This document shows, piece after piece, positions 22,901 to 37,587 of a stretch of 64,000 nt of DNA (positions are counted from its first letter, which is position 1; every line of letters starts with the position of its first letter). Below the pieces are notes generated by a model. The model searched no databases. It was not told the origin of the DNA and worked only from the letters and a program-made list of their open reading frames with translations. The stretch comes from Monilinia fructicola (lineage: Eukaryota; Ascomycota; Leotiomycetes; Helotiales; Sclerotiniaceae): assembly GCA_008692225.1 (NCBI GenBank), contig VICG01000009.1:434001-498000 (forward strand). The letters run 5' to 3'. The position numbers and the translations under genes are program-made.

Positions 22901-25509
22901 GGAAGCATCCATCAGCATCTGAGCTGTCTGCAATTGCACGTCACCCTTCAAAGATGTCCAGATTTCACGCAGTCTAGCAAATATAGCATCAAGAAGAGTG
23001 GGACGATCGGATGCTATTTCGCCGTGTACAATCTGTGTGAAGAATTGCAAGCCTTCTTTGTCATTGGCTACAACAGTCGCAGCCGCTTGTCTATCAAAGT
23101 CAGTCATGGCAAATTGCTCATCTCTTGAATGTTGCAATGCCACTTCTGGGTTGAGAGACGCCCATTGTTGAAGTGCCGGAAGTAGAACTTTGGTTCTGGT
23201 AGTGCTAGCAATGCTACGAACATGGTTCAGAATAACAAGCAGTCTTAACTTAACCAGGAATACAGGGGTATGGATGACGTGACTGGACAAAAATGATAGA
23301 ATCGATGCTCGTGCAGTTTGAGTTAACCGTCCATCGCTCTTCTTGCTAGACTCTGCAGAGGCACGAGGACTATTCAAAGATTGCTCGATTACGGATTCGA
23401 TGTGAGTTTTGTCGAGAACACATTCTTCCAGAGCCGGGACTAAAACCTCTCTCAGAAGACGACCTGCGATATCGACCGAGAGCCATTTTGTCTCTTGAGT
23501 ATGCTCGCCTGACCCATAGATATCATCAAATGCCCATTGTTGTCGGGAGCTTGAGGCTTTCTTTGTGGTTGCACCGGCAGGGTAAAATGTCTCTATTTTG
23601 AGAATAAGCTCTGCTGCCGCACGACGAACCTTCGGCGCAGGATCAGCGAGCGCTGAAATTGCATAAGGTACAATTCCTTGAATATCTACACTTGCACTCT
23701 CATTTCCTGACAAGTATCGAGCCACCATTTGAAGTGCCGAAACTCGGGCCATGACTGGATAAGGGCCACACCAGGTTCTAATATAAAATGTGAGATACAA
23801 AGTCTTTTCCAGGGCATTGGCACGGCCCAAGACAGATAGCTCATCAAATACATCCAAGTCGCCGGCATTGACTGCAGCAACCAAAAATGCTTGGCATAAA
23901 TCCTGGTAGATATGAGAAGTACTATGCGCCAAGAATGAGGTTTCGCTGGTCGTGCCTTGCGGAAGTCGTTCAATTAGTTGTCGGAAATCAGGTCGGGTGT
24001 CTGCTTTTGTGCCAACATCCCCCATTATCACGTCCTCATCTTCCGCCTTTGGCATTTCTATCCTTCGAATTGTAGTTGAGAGCTTCATTTCCAATTCATC
24101 CATATCAACATCAGTTTCCCTCAATGCACCCTGGATAACAGTTCCTACATGACCAGAAAGTTGCGTCAGCGCGACGAGGGATGATGCGAGATGTGCTCGA
24201 GTGTTTTTCTCGGAATCCGTAGCATCATCGACACGATGCGCCACCAGCAATAGATGCTTCACAACCACAGAAGTTTGCGCATCGCTAAGAAGACCATGCT
24301 CCACGATCTTCTCGATTGTTGGAAGGCCTTGAACCTCCCCGCTTTTACTTATTCTGTCTACAAGCGCGAGGCACAATCCATTAGAAAGTCGGTCGATACG
24401 TCGTTCTTTTCCTAATTCAATCAATTGGGTTGGAAGGTCTGGAACCTTGAGCAACTCCTTGGTTACACGTTTCGTAATTTGTTTTGCGCCCCTGTGTTGT
24501 GCCAGAATTGAGAGACAAACCAATCCAGGACGAACGGTTTCGGATGTCCAACCGAGAACTAATGCTTCCATCATCGCTGTCAAAAGTTTATCGTCCAATC
24601 CCCCTTTAGAAGCTAAGATTGACAAAATCATATAGCATCCGATTCGTAAGTCTGGAACCTTTTGCATTGAAAGGCCTTCGTTGAGGGTCGGTAGTAATCT
24701 TAATATCACATCTTGTTCGTTTTGTTGCTGTACTCCTCTTCTCCCGGAACGGGCCTTGTCTAACATACCACTCGTAGCTTCAGTCATGATACCTGCCCAG
24801 AATGCTAGAATGGCAGGATAATGCTGCCGAGCTTTACATATACGTAGCACGTATGCATTGAGTGTTGAGGCAAACACGGTGCTATCAGTCGCAGCAGCGA
24901 CAATTGGCCTCCTTTGTGGTTGAGTCAAGGATCGAATATAGGGTGATAAAAATCTGTATTCTACCGGAACCGTCGAAGGAATTATAGAAAGTAATGTGGT
25001 GAATATGGGAAGGGTATGGTAGGGAAGGAAAGTTGTCAAAAGGAAGGATGTATTATACTCGTGAATTCTAGATGGATTAGTCCAGAGAGCTTTTGAGAGG
25101 ATTTTCAAAAATCCGAAGTTCGACAGGCATACCTGAATCTCCTCACCAACCATTCAACTGCTTTAATTGCTGGATTCAGACGTAGACGGCCACCGACTAA
25201 TCCTAGAAATGCCTCCAGCCTTTTATCCAACTCGGAAATCTCTGCCACCGGTAACTGTGTTCGATCCACCTCCTGACTTTGCTCGCTGAAGATTGTCTTT
25301 TGAAACTCGAGGAATCGGCCATCGAGTAGACATAGTTCTTGAAATCCTTCGTGACATAATGTGTAAAGAGTGTCGAAACTTTGTGATGCCGCAACTCTAG
25401 GCTCAAAAATCAAAGATTTTGAATGCGATGCCTTTTGCGCCTTGAGGTTTAAAGAATTGGTCGAATTGGTCGCAATTTGCGCCAACTGTGCTTTGAGTGA
25501 AGAAGCCAT
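19983..25509 (-). CDS. UTP10: UTP10 (HEATR1/BP28), U3 snoRNP HEAT-repeat protein
   Basis: Large nucleolar component of the t-UTP part of the small-subunit processome, needed for rDNA transcription and early 18S processing. Three exons: 25133-25509, 20939-25067 and 19983-20885, with introns of 65 and 53 bases (GTATGC...CTAG and GTAAGT...ATAG); 1802 residues, the normal size. The N-terminus MASSLKAQLAQIA and the following LNPAIKAVEWLVRRFRIHEY block are typical of the family, and the second depends on removing intron 1. The body is helical HEAT-like repeats, e.g. VPYAISALADPAPKVRRAAA. The BP28 C-terminal region includes FRPIFANLVEWA and LRLQSVYGFMA, followed by a short acidic stretch before the end. 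No frame break in 5.4 kb. It is divergent to NRDE2, sharing about 300 bases of upstream DNA. Confidence 0.97.
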
Positions 25510-25812
25510 TGTGCGATTTTAGATACTATAATGTCACAAAATCATAGCATATCGAAGTTCAAGAATAGAATTTCTTGACGCTCACTCAAACTTCTCAATA
25601 GAAATTTCAAGCTCTATCGTTATCGAAAAAAATAATTTGGCCGGATAAATATTCGGCCCGGGTACAATGCTGCTTTAAAACTGAAGCTCAGAGCAACATA
25701 ATATCAATTCAAATAAACCATGCTACTTATACGATAGGTCAGCCTTTCACCAGGGAAGATAATATCGACTTTGTTGGTGATTTTATCATGAGTAAGAGTC
25801 TTGGTAGTGATT
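25510..25812. promoter_or_regulatory. Shared divergent promoter region, UTP10 / NRDE2
   Basis: The 303 bases between two divergently transcribed starts, so promoters of both genes must lie here. I see no clear TATA box or named operator. Confidence 0.5.
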
Positions 25813-26396
25813 ATGACAGAAACAAATTCTGCTGTCCCCAAGTTTGGATCATTCCGATCAAAACCCTCTAGTGCAGTTGTCGACCTCAAACAGGATAATG
25901 AACATAAACTAGCGACCAGAGGTAACCAACATACCCGGGGAGAAGATCGTCCAAGACATCATCGTCGACACCACAGATCCAGAAGTAGAGAGAAATACAC
26001 GTCTAGAAGCAAAGGAAACTCACATCCACGTGACTCGCGCCATAGATCTCGGAGTCGAGAGAAGTACAGAACTAGGGAGAAGGAAAGCCGCGAAGAATAT
26101 GGCTCACAATATAGATCTCGCAGCAGAGATAATCGCCGGTCCGATTATCGGTCTATGAATGAGGAGGAAGTTCAAAATACACTTACAGGATGAGCCAGTA
26201 AAGCATCGGTCAGAGATACGAGAGGCCGAGGTGGCTTCTGACATATATGTTTCTGACAGAAAAGGAGATGTGAAGAATCTGGTGTATGGAAGCAATCATC
26301 GTTACAGTGTTCCACCATTCCATCGAATTGGAGCCGGCTGCGTTCTTGGTGCACCTCGAGACACAAGAATTGATAGAGAATATGGGGATGATAAGG

Positions 26397-26457
<61 letters not shown>

Positions 26458-29400
26458 TGCTTACCAATTTGAGGGAATTCAGAATGAATAATCGGGAAAA
26501 GTACATCTTCTCTAAAGTTGAAAGAGATAGACCTCGACTCCTCAAGATTCGCCCCGAAGTTTCAGTCGACGAGTCTTTCTTACATGGTGATGATTTTGTC
26601 TCACTTCAGATTGACAGAGGCAAAAAGCGAAAGAGAGTGGACCGAGAACCGGGCTCAGATTCCGACTCCGATCATGATGATACCCATTACCGTTCGATAC
26701 AAGGGAAAGCAAAAAATATCTAATCAGCCTCAGGATGGTGCTTTTCAATTTGCTTCGGATACTGATTCGTCAGGGTCTGACACTGGCCGAACTATGAGAC
26801 TCGAATCTTCTGTAAAACAAAAGAACATGGAGCTTTCCAGACGAATAGAACAGTCCCCAAGCGATATAAATGCGTGGCTTAGCTTAATTGAGCATCAAGA
26901 TGCACTTTTGAGAGCAGGTGATGACCGTCGCCGCATCACTAATGCAGAGATCAGGAGTACAGCGGACATCAAGATCCATATGTATGAGAAAGCTTTGGAC
27001 AAGATACACTGCTTACAAGACCGTGAGCGTCTACTACTCTCGGTCTAATGGCGGAGGGGGGAAAGATATGGGAGGTTAAGGTGCAAGCAGAGCGGTGGGC
27101 ACAGATTGCAAAAGAAAACATTGATAGTCTCGTTTTATGGAAAAGTTATTTAAATTTCAGGCAAAGCAATTTTTCAACATTTAGATATGAGGATGTGAGG
27201 GAAATATTCCTAAGTCGGATTAGATCTCTAAAAACGACAATCAGCGCAGCGCCTGGATGGATTACAGTGAAATCACTTTACGAGCAACTTTTGTATATAG
27301 TTCTCAGGGCCACTCTTTTTATCCGTGAATCAGGCTTCACAGAACTAGCAGTGGCAATCTGGCAAGGCATCTTGGAGATGAATTTTCAAGGACCAGAATC
27401 TATACACACCATACATGAGACACCACCACCACTGACGGAAAGTGGTACACTTCAACTGTTCGGAGAGTTTTGGGAGGCAGAAGTCCCACGAATTGGGGAA
27501 ACAAACTCTCTGGGCTGGAAGAACTTTGCAGAAACTGGAGATGATTCAAAAGTTCCAGAACCCCAGGCTGACGAACCAGAAACGTCACTTGGTAGACAAA
27601 ACCTCTTCAGAAGCTGGGTCGTCGCAGAATCTTCTCGCATAAAAGCTTCCAGAGTTCCTGCAAGAACCATGGATGATACTGTGGAAGACGACCCTTATAG
27701 AGTCATTCTGTTCACTGATATCGAGAATTTTCTTATTTTATTGCCAAAATCAGCTGAGTATCTACGAAGATCTCTCTCTGAATGCATTCCTGATATTCTG
27801 CCATCTGCCTTTTATGCCTAATCAGGACCAGGAATCAAGCATAGATTGGAGCTATGATTCCTGCTTGCACAATGAGATTCTTGACTACGATTCAGAGTGG
27901 ATCAAAGAGGAATACTTCACAAAGCCAGCTGAGGACGCGATCGAAGGCGAAGAACCGAAAGTATCATTAGTCTTCGCAACTCCGACAAGGAATTTCGCAA
28001 TGGGTCCAGAATCCATGTTCAGCACCAACTGGTTTAGCAGCTTTAAGCCATGGAAAGAAATCTACGGCAGCGAGGACAATGGGCCGGTTTCTTATTTCTG
28101 GGTACGCAACACCTTGAAGCAACTCGCAAATACATATCCAATAGATGATTTGGCAGAGTATTATCTAGCATTTGAATGGACCAACGAACCTAGCACAATC
28201 AAGAAAGTTGCCAGAGCCCTGATCAAACAACATTCCTCAAGTCTCAAGCTTTATAATGCATACGCTATGATCGAATGGTCAAAAGGCAACCAAGAAATCT
28301 CAAACGGGATTTACGCGGCTGCTTTGGGAATGAGTAAGTCCATGTCCTCGGACAACAACGACAAGAAAGATTCAATCTACCTCTGGAAAAGCTTGATCTG
28401 GGCAAATCTCTCGACCGGATCAAAAGAAACAGCACTTTCGCACCTCCTTTCAATACCAGACGGTATCCCCACTCCAGGCATCCCGGTGGAGATGACCCCA
28501 ACAACTCTTCTCAAAACCCAACAACATCTCTCCTCAACGCGCGACCATTTTCTCACTATAAACAATGCTACATACGCAGTTATCTACACAGAACTGCTCG
28601 CTCTCTTTCAAGTACCTCACTACTACTTCCACGACAGCCCCTCAGTCACCCCAACAAGGAAATATAACATCTGCCCTCGAAATCCTCACCACCTTCTCCG
28701 CACAGCTCTCTTCCCGCATAACCATAAATTCCAAATCAACCTACCCACAAACTCTTCTTCACCAATCCACTGCACGTCTTCTTCACCACCATGCAAAATC
28801 TGGTCCCTATCGTCCTCAAACCCTCCACGAATACCTCACAAAGTCCTTGCGATTATTCCCCAGTAACACGATCTTCTTCTGTCTTCTTACCTCTCCAGGT
28901 CTGGGAATGACGAGACTATTAAGCCCAATTGCCATGAATACGCTATTTGGAGAACTTCTGGACTCTTCTTCAAACCATCACAACCTACTACCTCTCTACC
29001 TACACATCCTACATCATCATCTTCAACATCCACAGTCGCCCACTCCGAATCTCAACACCATCAACTCTACCTTCATTTCTGCACTCAGCCTCAGAAATAA
29101 GGATCACAAATCTACCTCGGATCTATCATCTTCCCCCTCGCTGTGGAAATTATATCTTTTGTTTTTGAATACGTATCCGCAGTTCCTTCCCACCACATCT
29201 TCATCCTTGACTTCTCAAACCTTACTCCTTGCCTCCAACAACAGACAACATGTCAGAGAAACCAACACCCCCAAAGCAAGAGGAATGGTAGAAGTCTGGA
29301 AACAGGCTATAGCCAAGGTGCCATGGTGCAAGGGTATCTACATGGTTGGATTCGAAATGCTCACCAAGGACGGCGGCAGCGGTAGCGATGCCGGCGACGA

Positions 29401-29539
29401 TAGAGCAAACGAGCACGAAAGGGGCGAGCAAAGAAACGAGGAAATCGAAAGACAACTGAAACACATCTGGCGGGTCATGGGTGAAAAAGAGATAAGGCTT
29501 CATGTGGATCTCGAAGGGGCATGGGACGCGGAGGACTAG
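25813..29539 (+). pseudogene. NRDE2: NRDE2 homologue broken by poly(T) and five other frame breaks
   Basis: NRDE2 proteins act in the nucleus with the MTR4/exosome and nuclear RNAi machinery. The ATG at 25813 opens MTETNSAVPKFGSFRSKP, then an RS-rich region (to about residue 115). The conserved YGSNHRYSVPPFHRIGAG and REKYIFSKVERDRPRLLKIR blocks follow, then HAT-like helical repeats (SRRIEQSPSDINAWLSLIEHQ onward), to a stop at 29539. The frame changes six times: A4 at 26174-26177, T57 at 26400-26456, A6 at 26711-26716, the CT repeat near 27037-27041, TCTCTCTCTG at 27771-27780 and T3 at 28606-28608. Five equal +1 and one equals -1 or +2. Between breaks there are no stops and conservation looks good. 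The T run replaces what should be an ATT-GTG junction before LTNLREFR; an intron there fails because donor and acceptor phases disagree. Either a very recent pseudogene or a region of indel errors. Confidence 0.85.
26400..26456. repeat. Poly(T) homopolymer, 57 bases, inside NRDE2
   Basis: Uninterrupted T run between GATAAGGGTA and GTGCTTACC. Flanking codons on each side are recognisably NRDE2, in different frames. Removing 55 T, leaving ATT-GTG, would reconnect them. Confidence 0.95.
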
Positions 29540-29967
29540 TAGAAGTAGAAGCAGGCGGGTCCGGGGAGCCGAAGAAACGATCCAAAGGGATAGATGCAGA
29601 AATGCAAATCGACGCTTTCAAGATGGAGTCACTGCAGGATATGTACGCACCATCCGATATCATCAGGTAATCAGGTAATCAGATAAATCAGATAAATACG
29701 ATAATTAACGAATCCATCCACCCATCCCCTCCCCTCCCCCTCCTTCCCCATTCTCATCTCTCAAATTCCCTACCCCACAAGTGAATTCCCTAACCCACCC
29801 ACCTACCCACCTACCCCTCACCTCCCCAAACACATAATCCCCCCCATACCTCAATTCCTCTCCATTCCTCTCCATTCCTCTCCATTCCTCTCCAACCTAC
29901 AACCTAGAACCTACAACCCCCCACCTCCCCCTTCTCCCTCAACAGAAACCAACAGAAACCAAAACAG

Positions 29968-30188
29968 ACATCTCCCTCCCTCATCTCCCTCATCTCCCCA
30001 TCTCCCCATCTTCCCCATCTCCCTCATCTCCCCATCTCCCCATCTCCCCATCTCCCTCATCTCCCCATCTCCCCATCTCCCCATCAAAAAGAAAAGAAAA
30101 GAAACCCAATCAACCATACCTATACCTATACCTCTCACCCCTCTCACCCCTCTCACCCCTCTCACCCCTCTCACCCCTCTCACCCCTC
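29968..30188. repeat. Pyrimidine-rich minisatellites
   Basis: Two adjacent tandem arrays, first CTCCCCAT/CTCCCTCAT units (to about 30083), then CTCTCACCC units (about 30131-30188). The plus strand is almost all pyrimidine and C-rich. Confidence 0.85.
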
Positions 30189-30294
30189 TATCAAAAACCA
30201 AAACCCATCCACCCACTCACCCACTCACCCACCCACCCAAGAATAACAAACTACAAAGAGAGAAAAGTAAGGGGAACGAGTGCTTGCTGTTTAG

Positions 30295-30376
30295 GTAGTT
30301 AGGTAGGTAGGTAGGTAGGTAGGTAGGTAGGTAGGTAGGTAGGTAGGTAGGTAGGTAGATAGATAGATAGATGGAT

Positions 30377-30455
<79 letters not shown>
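30295..30455. repeat. Compound tetranucleotide tract GTAG / ATAG / AGAC
   Basis: About 15 units of GTAG pass through a few ATAG into about 20 units of AGAC. The change of unit by single substitutions points to slippage from one ancestral tract. Confidence 0.9.
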
Positions 30456-30456
<1 letters not shown>

Positions 30457-31471
30457 GCTGGATCCAACAAGATGGTCATTGTTCAATAAAAGGTTACTTA
30501 TTCAGTACAGGATGATATATATTCCAAAGGTTGATTCATTCATTCGCATTGGTGCTAGGAGTCGATGTTATGTATTTGTTCATGGGGATCCGATCCTGCT
30601 TCCCCCTTCAGATCAAGCCAATTACCTGTCCTTGACTGTCTCCTCCACACGTTCCCTCCCTGCACTTCTACGGCCTCATCACAATGGTTTACTCGTCATA
30701 TCGAATCATCAACACACATAGCTCATCTACTCATCTCTTCAAAAGAGTCATGGGTGTAGTAAAAAAAAAAAGGTCAGTTACATAGAACAAAGGTACAATT
30801 CGCATCGTTGAGTTATTTTTTCTGCTTTCTGCGCTCAACCCATGCACAGCCTTCCTTCCCTCTCCCATTATTCATCTCGCTGCCTGGCAGAGTCAATTGC
30901 CCTCTTCTCAAATGTATGGACACAAATATTGAGAGCTAGCCGTAATGAGCCTTAACCTGAAAATTCCCCTCCCGCCTTTCTATGAAAACCCAGATGCCCT
31001 ATCCGAATGCTAATACCCGAAAGCTGAACCTCGCCCTAACAACGTCCCATGTATCTATCGTCATGTCGTGAAAATGGTGGCATGTCAATCAAAGGTGATA
31101 GGTCGTGATTCGGCCGAAGATTCGTGGGGAAAAGCGGCTCGAGGAGAATCTTTAGTGTTAGTGGTGGAAAAAGCGCAATGGAAAAGTTGTCGTGTGTACA
31201 TATTTGAGTCGCGTGTGGCAATGAAAGAATTAAGGAAACGAAAGGTAGGGTGCGGAAGGTATCGCGCAAATAGGTATGTTTGGTCGAGATCGATGTCTGG
31301 AGGATACTTGCAAAAGTCTGGTGAGATGACGGATCCCAAAGAGAAGCGATCGAAGGGCGCATGTTGATCGAGGGCGAGATTCGTGGCGGGGAAAAATCGC
31401 GAATTAAGCTTATCTGCGTCCGAACCTGCTACACAAAAGGAAGTTCGTAATTGATCATTTTTTTCATCTAT

Positions 31472-32677
<1,206 letters not shown>

Positions 32678-35600
32678 CGCGTTTGTTCTCCTTCAGGAGA
32701 ATTTGACCGGGGGTGTTGTGATGTAATCCTCAGCAGGTGGTTGTCGGAAAGACAATGGGGTTTGAAGGTCGTAAATTTGTTGAGGCTTAAGCTTTTAATT
32801 CACTTCTCGATCTGCCGCGCATGATAAATTAGTCTAGGGCGATATGATTTGATGTCTTTGATTCTTCTTGATTATCTTGAAGCTGAAGCCGAAGCTGAAG
32901 CTCAACAAGAATCGGGGTAGTTTTTTCAATGACTTACAATGAAGTTAAATAGGCCTCAATGGGAACTCTGTAATAACCAGCGCGTTGGAAATTATCCTTC
33001 ACGAGGTATAATCCTTGATGTCGTGATGTGGTGACGGTGTGGATGAATTGAGCTCAAAAAAAGTCACCAACTTTCAGGCGAACAAGACCAGAATCCTGAG
33101 TAAACAGGTATGTATGTGTATGGTACCTATGGATGGGTATGGTATATGAAAAAGATGTGATTTGTTATGGTTATTCACAAGTCTCTCACTCTCTCCGTCT
33201 CACACACACTGTTTTTTTTTCTTCTCTCTTTCTCTCTTTCTTTATTTTCTTTCTCTCTTTCTTTCTTTCTTTCTTTCTGATTGATTGATTGATTGATTGA
33301 TTTATGAATTCTCCGCTTGTATCGCAAATAATGCGATAATAATCGTCTGAGACTTGAGTATTTTCGTAAATGAAGTTCTTCGTTGAGTTGAGTAGTAAGT
33401 AAGTAGTTTCTTGTTGATTCGGAAGAAAGTTCCTTAATTTCTACTGTCAAGGGATTGAAGGATTGAAGTTGTAAAGTTGTGAAGTTGTGAAGTCTTGAAG
33501 GTTTAAAGTTCTTGAGAAGTTAACGGGCTTGTCGGGTTCTCACTTTTGTTTTTATTTTAACAAGCGCGTCCTCGTTTATCACCCTACAGTCATCAAAAAA
33601 AGGTCAAAGGTTCGAGAACACCGACAAAGCAGTACTTTTGTATTTTTGTATTTTTGTATTTTTGTATTTTTGTACTTTTGCACTTTTGTACTTTTGCACT
33701 TTTGTACTTTTGTACAGTTGGGTAGTCGTAGTACAAGTAGGGTCGTAGAGTAGTAGTGGTGATAGTAGTAGTGGTAGTGGTAGTGGCAGTGGTAGTGGTA
33801 GTCGTAGTAGTAGTAGTCGTGGTAGTAGTAGTCGTAGTATTATTAGTACAGAATGGTAGCAGGTACTACTGTACTAGGTAGTAAATAAGTAATGAGTGGA
33901 ATCAGGAACAGAAAAAAATGAAAAGAGTAAATAGATGAATTAATTAAAAAGGGAAAAAATTGAATTTTTCTTATAATTATGTCCGTGATCCGGATTTCCT
34001 TTTTGAACCTTTTTTTAATAGCTTAGAGGTCCACGGGTACTCGAGTAATTACTTTTAAGTATACTTTAAAATAAAAATTAAGTAAATAAATAAGTAAATA
34101 AGTAAAATAAATAAGGTAAATAAAAAGGTAAATAAGTAGAGAAATAAATAAAGAAAGAAATTAAGAAATAAATAGAGAAATAAATAGAGAAATAAATAGA
34201 GAAATAAATAGAGAAAATAAATAGAGAAATAAATAGAGAAATAAGATAGAGAAATAAATTCTACTAGTGACTTTTATAAGTGAGTTACACTAATAGTAAC
34301 TTTTATTCAAAGAGATTATTTAAAGTCATACAAATATCATCATTATCATCATTATCATCATCTTCTTCTTCTTATCACTATTATTACTTAGGAATCCCGA
34401 GGTCATCCATCTACCTCCAAGGTACCTTTACCAACTGTAAAGTTGTTTACAAATAAACCTAGTGTGAGATTGTGAGTGATATGAATGGGTACGGATGAGA
34501 TATGGATGATATGATAGTATGATGAATGGTATGTACTATGTATGTATGTATGTATGGTTTGGTTGGTATGGAGTATTCATTTATGGTTGGGTTGGGTTGA
34601 AATAGAAAGCGGGAATGGATGAAAAGGGTGGGAGAGGAAGGGAAAGGGAAAGGGAAAGGGAAAGGGAAAGAAAAGGGAGGGGAGGGGAGAAGGGATGGGA
34701 TGGAGAGGGGGGCCAAAGGTAATGAATGGATAAATTAGTTTGGGTATGGATGATGAGGGTGAGGGTGAGGGTGAGGGGTGATGGTAATGATGATGGTAAT
34801 GTTAATTGTAATGTTAATGTCGGTGTTGATGTTGATGTTAATATTAATGTCAATGGTAATGATATTAATAATAAAAGGGTCGAGGACAAGATCAATTTGA
34901 AGATGAAGGTTGAAGGGTCTCAAGGTCATTCTAGATCTACTCGAGTATCTAATATATCTATTTTACCTAGGTATCATCTAATTATCTACCTAGTATCTAT
35001 CTACCTGGGCATCTATCCATCTATCGTCCATCTATCCATCTCTTTGGGACTGGCTGATCATTGATTGATTCACACACACTATCCATCATACTCCTCCTTC
35101 CTTCTTTCCTTCCTTTCTTCTTTCCTTTCTTGGTCATGTACTCGAATAGATGAAAAAGAAAGATCCATGGATAGATACACACAGGTACAGAGGAGATTAT
35201 TGGTATGGAATGGGAATGTGGTGAACAATCAGTGAGATTTGATAATAATAGGAAACAAGAATGTTGTCAGATATTCAGTCAGTCCGTCAGTCAGTCAGTC
35301 AATCAATCAGTCAGTCAGTCCGTCAGTCAGTCAGTCAGTTACTCACTCGCTCACTCACTCACTCACACACTCTCTCTCACTCATCTTCCAAGGTAATTAT
35401 AATAAGCAAGCATCTAAAGTAACACAGAAAGTCAATGTAGATTCATCAGAATCGTCACTTTGAAGCATTGTTGATGATGATCCTAATGTGTGAGTGTACT
35501 TGGATCGTTAGAGGGATGTAGCTGTTGATCCATAAAGTCCTTTTCATCATTCATTGGTCCTACACATGATGATTAGATGCCCTTTCCTGTTTATGATGAG

Positions 35601-37076
35601 TAAACGCTGCCCATTCCCCATTGCCCATTGCCCATTCCCATTCCCATTCCCCATTCCCATTCCCCATTGCCCAGTGACTCGTATTCTTGCTTTTTTCTCT
35701 CTTTGGGTGTGAATGCTTACAATGTCCACGGGCGGGTAGTCAGTCAGTCATATCTATCCCATCCATGGATCCTTTCTACTCCGTCCATCCATTTCTCTTC
35801 CAGTCCAATTCTAGTATTGCGTCTTGGAGCCTTGCCAATGCTTCCTTCCCTCTTGAGCAGAGTGAGGTTGTACAACCCTCTCCAAGAATAGTCAGTCAGT
35901 CAATCAGTCATATCAAGCAGCTGGCGAGTAGCGATTCCCTTCAAGCGCTTAGGTTATGCAAACCTTTCCCATTTCCCATTTCCCATTTCCCATTTCCCAT
36001 TCCAATGCTTCATATGTCTTTTCAAAGCTGCTTTTATGTTTCGCATTTCGATAATTGACCAACCCTTGAAGCAGATCTACTCTGTACTCAACCTGTCCAA
36101 AGACCAACTCGGGAATATCCTGTATTCTCCTCTCCTTCTACAGTATCTCAGATGCTCAGCACCTATACGAGCCATACATACGAAGTGCATCCATTCATTA
36201 CTTGCTTACTATATATATCCAAATAGATCCAAATATATCCAAATATATCCAAATATATCCAAATATATCCAAATATATAACAATCCTCTCCACCCTTTCA
36301 AGATCAAACAGCTCGCACGCATACACCTCGCACGCATACACTCCATCTCCCCTCTACCGCTAGATCCACAATTGAATACGACAACCTTCACAGATATCTA
36401 AACAGAGTTAGGACTTGGGAATTTGCGGCTGCACATCAAGACATCAAGATTCAAGAACGATAACCGCACTGATACTGCAGCTTTCTTATTCACAAAACAA
36501 GCCCATTCCAAACTCCGCTTTCCATTCTACTAGACCCCTTGAGACCTGGGATTGCATGAGATACTCGAGTAGCTACAGTAGTTTATTGCATCTCCAAACA
36601 CCTCTATCGAAATAATGTCAATACACGACGAGATAGCGTACTAGGTATGTAGCGTGCGTGCGAGCGACCGACCGATGATCAATTCCTGATACATCCGACT
36701 GCAATCTTCTGCAATCTTCTTTTCTACTCGAGTACGACTTTGTAACACCGTACTGTAGAGATGGAATTGATTCATGCATGCATCAGAGCTTTCGACAAGC
36801 ATAGGACCGTCGGGTGAGGTGAGACCATCTCAAGATCTGAAGCTCTTTGACAGCGGTCGGTCTAGCTCATATCATCATCATATCATCGTCAAGGTAATGA
36901 TATCGCTCCCGCCGCCGTCCCGGGCCTTGCGAAGTCACGAATCAACTAACCTTTTTCCCCTAGGCCATGCGAGCCTTAGCTCCGGCCCTTTCCACCACCT
37001 AGGTCCTCTCTGTGTTGGGTTCTGATGAATCAAAGCTTATGAGTAACTAACTCATCGTCGACATCAGAGTACGTAA
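32678..37076. other. Gene desert, left part: dense microsatellites
   Basis: Starts with the PP1 promoter/5' region. Tandem tracts: TTTC and GATT (about 33220-33301), TTTTTGTA/CTTTTGCA (about 33634-33712), GTAGTG-type (about 33740-33845), AAATAGAGAAAT (about 34076-34260), GGGAAA (about 34638-34672), CAGT and CACT (about 35276-35375), CCATTC-type (about 35610-35672) and ATCCAAAT (about 36216-36280). No frame has a recognisable domain or splice structure. The many short frames here follow the repeat units. Confidence 0.7.
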
Positions 37077-37587
37077 GATTACATTAATATAGTAGTAGTA
37101 GTAGTAGTAGTAATTTATAATCGATTTAATCCTATATATAGCTAAGCTCTCAAAGACTACGCGATATGCTTATTGGTTAACTATATAGAATAAGAAGAAA
37201 CTTTTTCAATTATAGATAAAAGCTTTTGATTTATATTTTTTTTAAAAAAAACAGCTTCTTTTTGAGGGTTTTTTTTTTACAAAAAGAAAATTCTAATAGA
37301 TTTTTTTTTATATTTATATTTATATTTATATTTATATTTATATTTTATATTTATATTTATTATATTATATTTATATTTATATTTATATTTATATTTTATT
37401 TATATATATTATATTTATATTTATTTTATATTTATATTATATTTATATTTATATTTATATTTATATTTATTTATTTATATATTTATATTTATATTTATAT
37501 TTATATTTATATTTATATTTATATTTATATTTATATTTATATATATTTATATTTATATTTATATTTATATTTATATTATTCTATATA

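Larger units (their letters stand above)
29540..31471. other. Convergent intergenic DNA rich in simple repeats
   Basis: Between the 3' ends of NRDE2 and PP1. It contains CTCTCCATTC-type units at about 29851-29894, a CTCCCCAT/CTCCCTCAT minisatellite at about 29968-30083, CTCTCACCC units at about 30131-30188, GTAG at about 30295-30358 and AGAC at about 30377-30455. Frames read through these tracts (repeats such as VCLS) are artefacts. The remainder, 30500-31471, shows no gene. Confidence 0.7.

Noticed and set aside
26396..26481. Intron in NRDE2 containing the poly(T) run
   Set aside because: The GTATTT donor leaves phase 1 and the TTCAG acceptor needs phase 2; the sequence before the acceptor also reads as conserved coding (LTNLREFR).
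30217..30486. Frames with repeated VCLS or TDRQ units
   Set aside because: Direct translation of tetranucleotide repeats.
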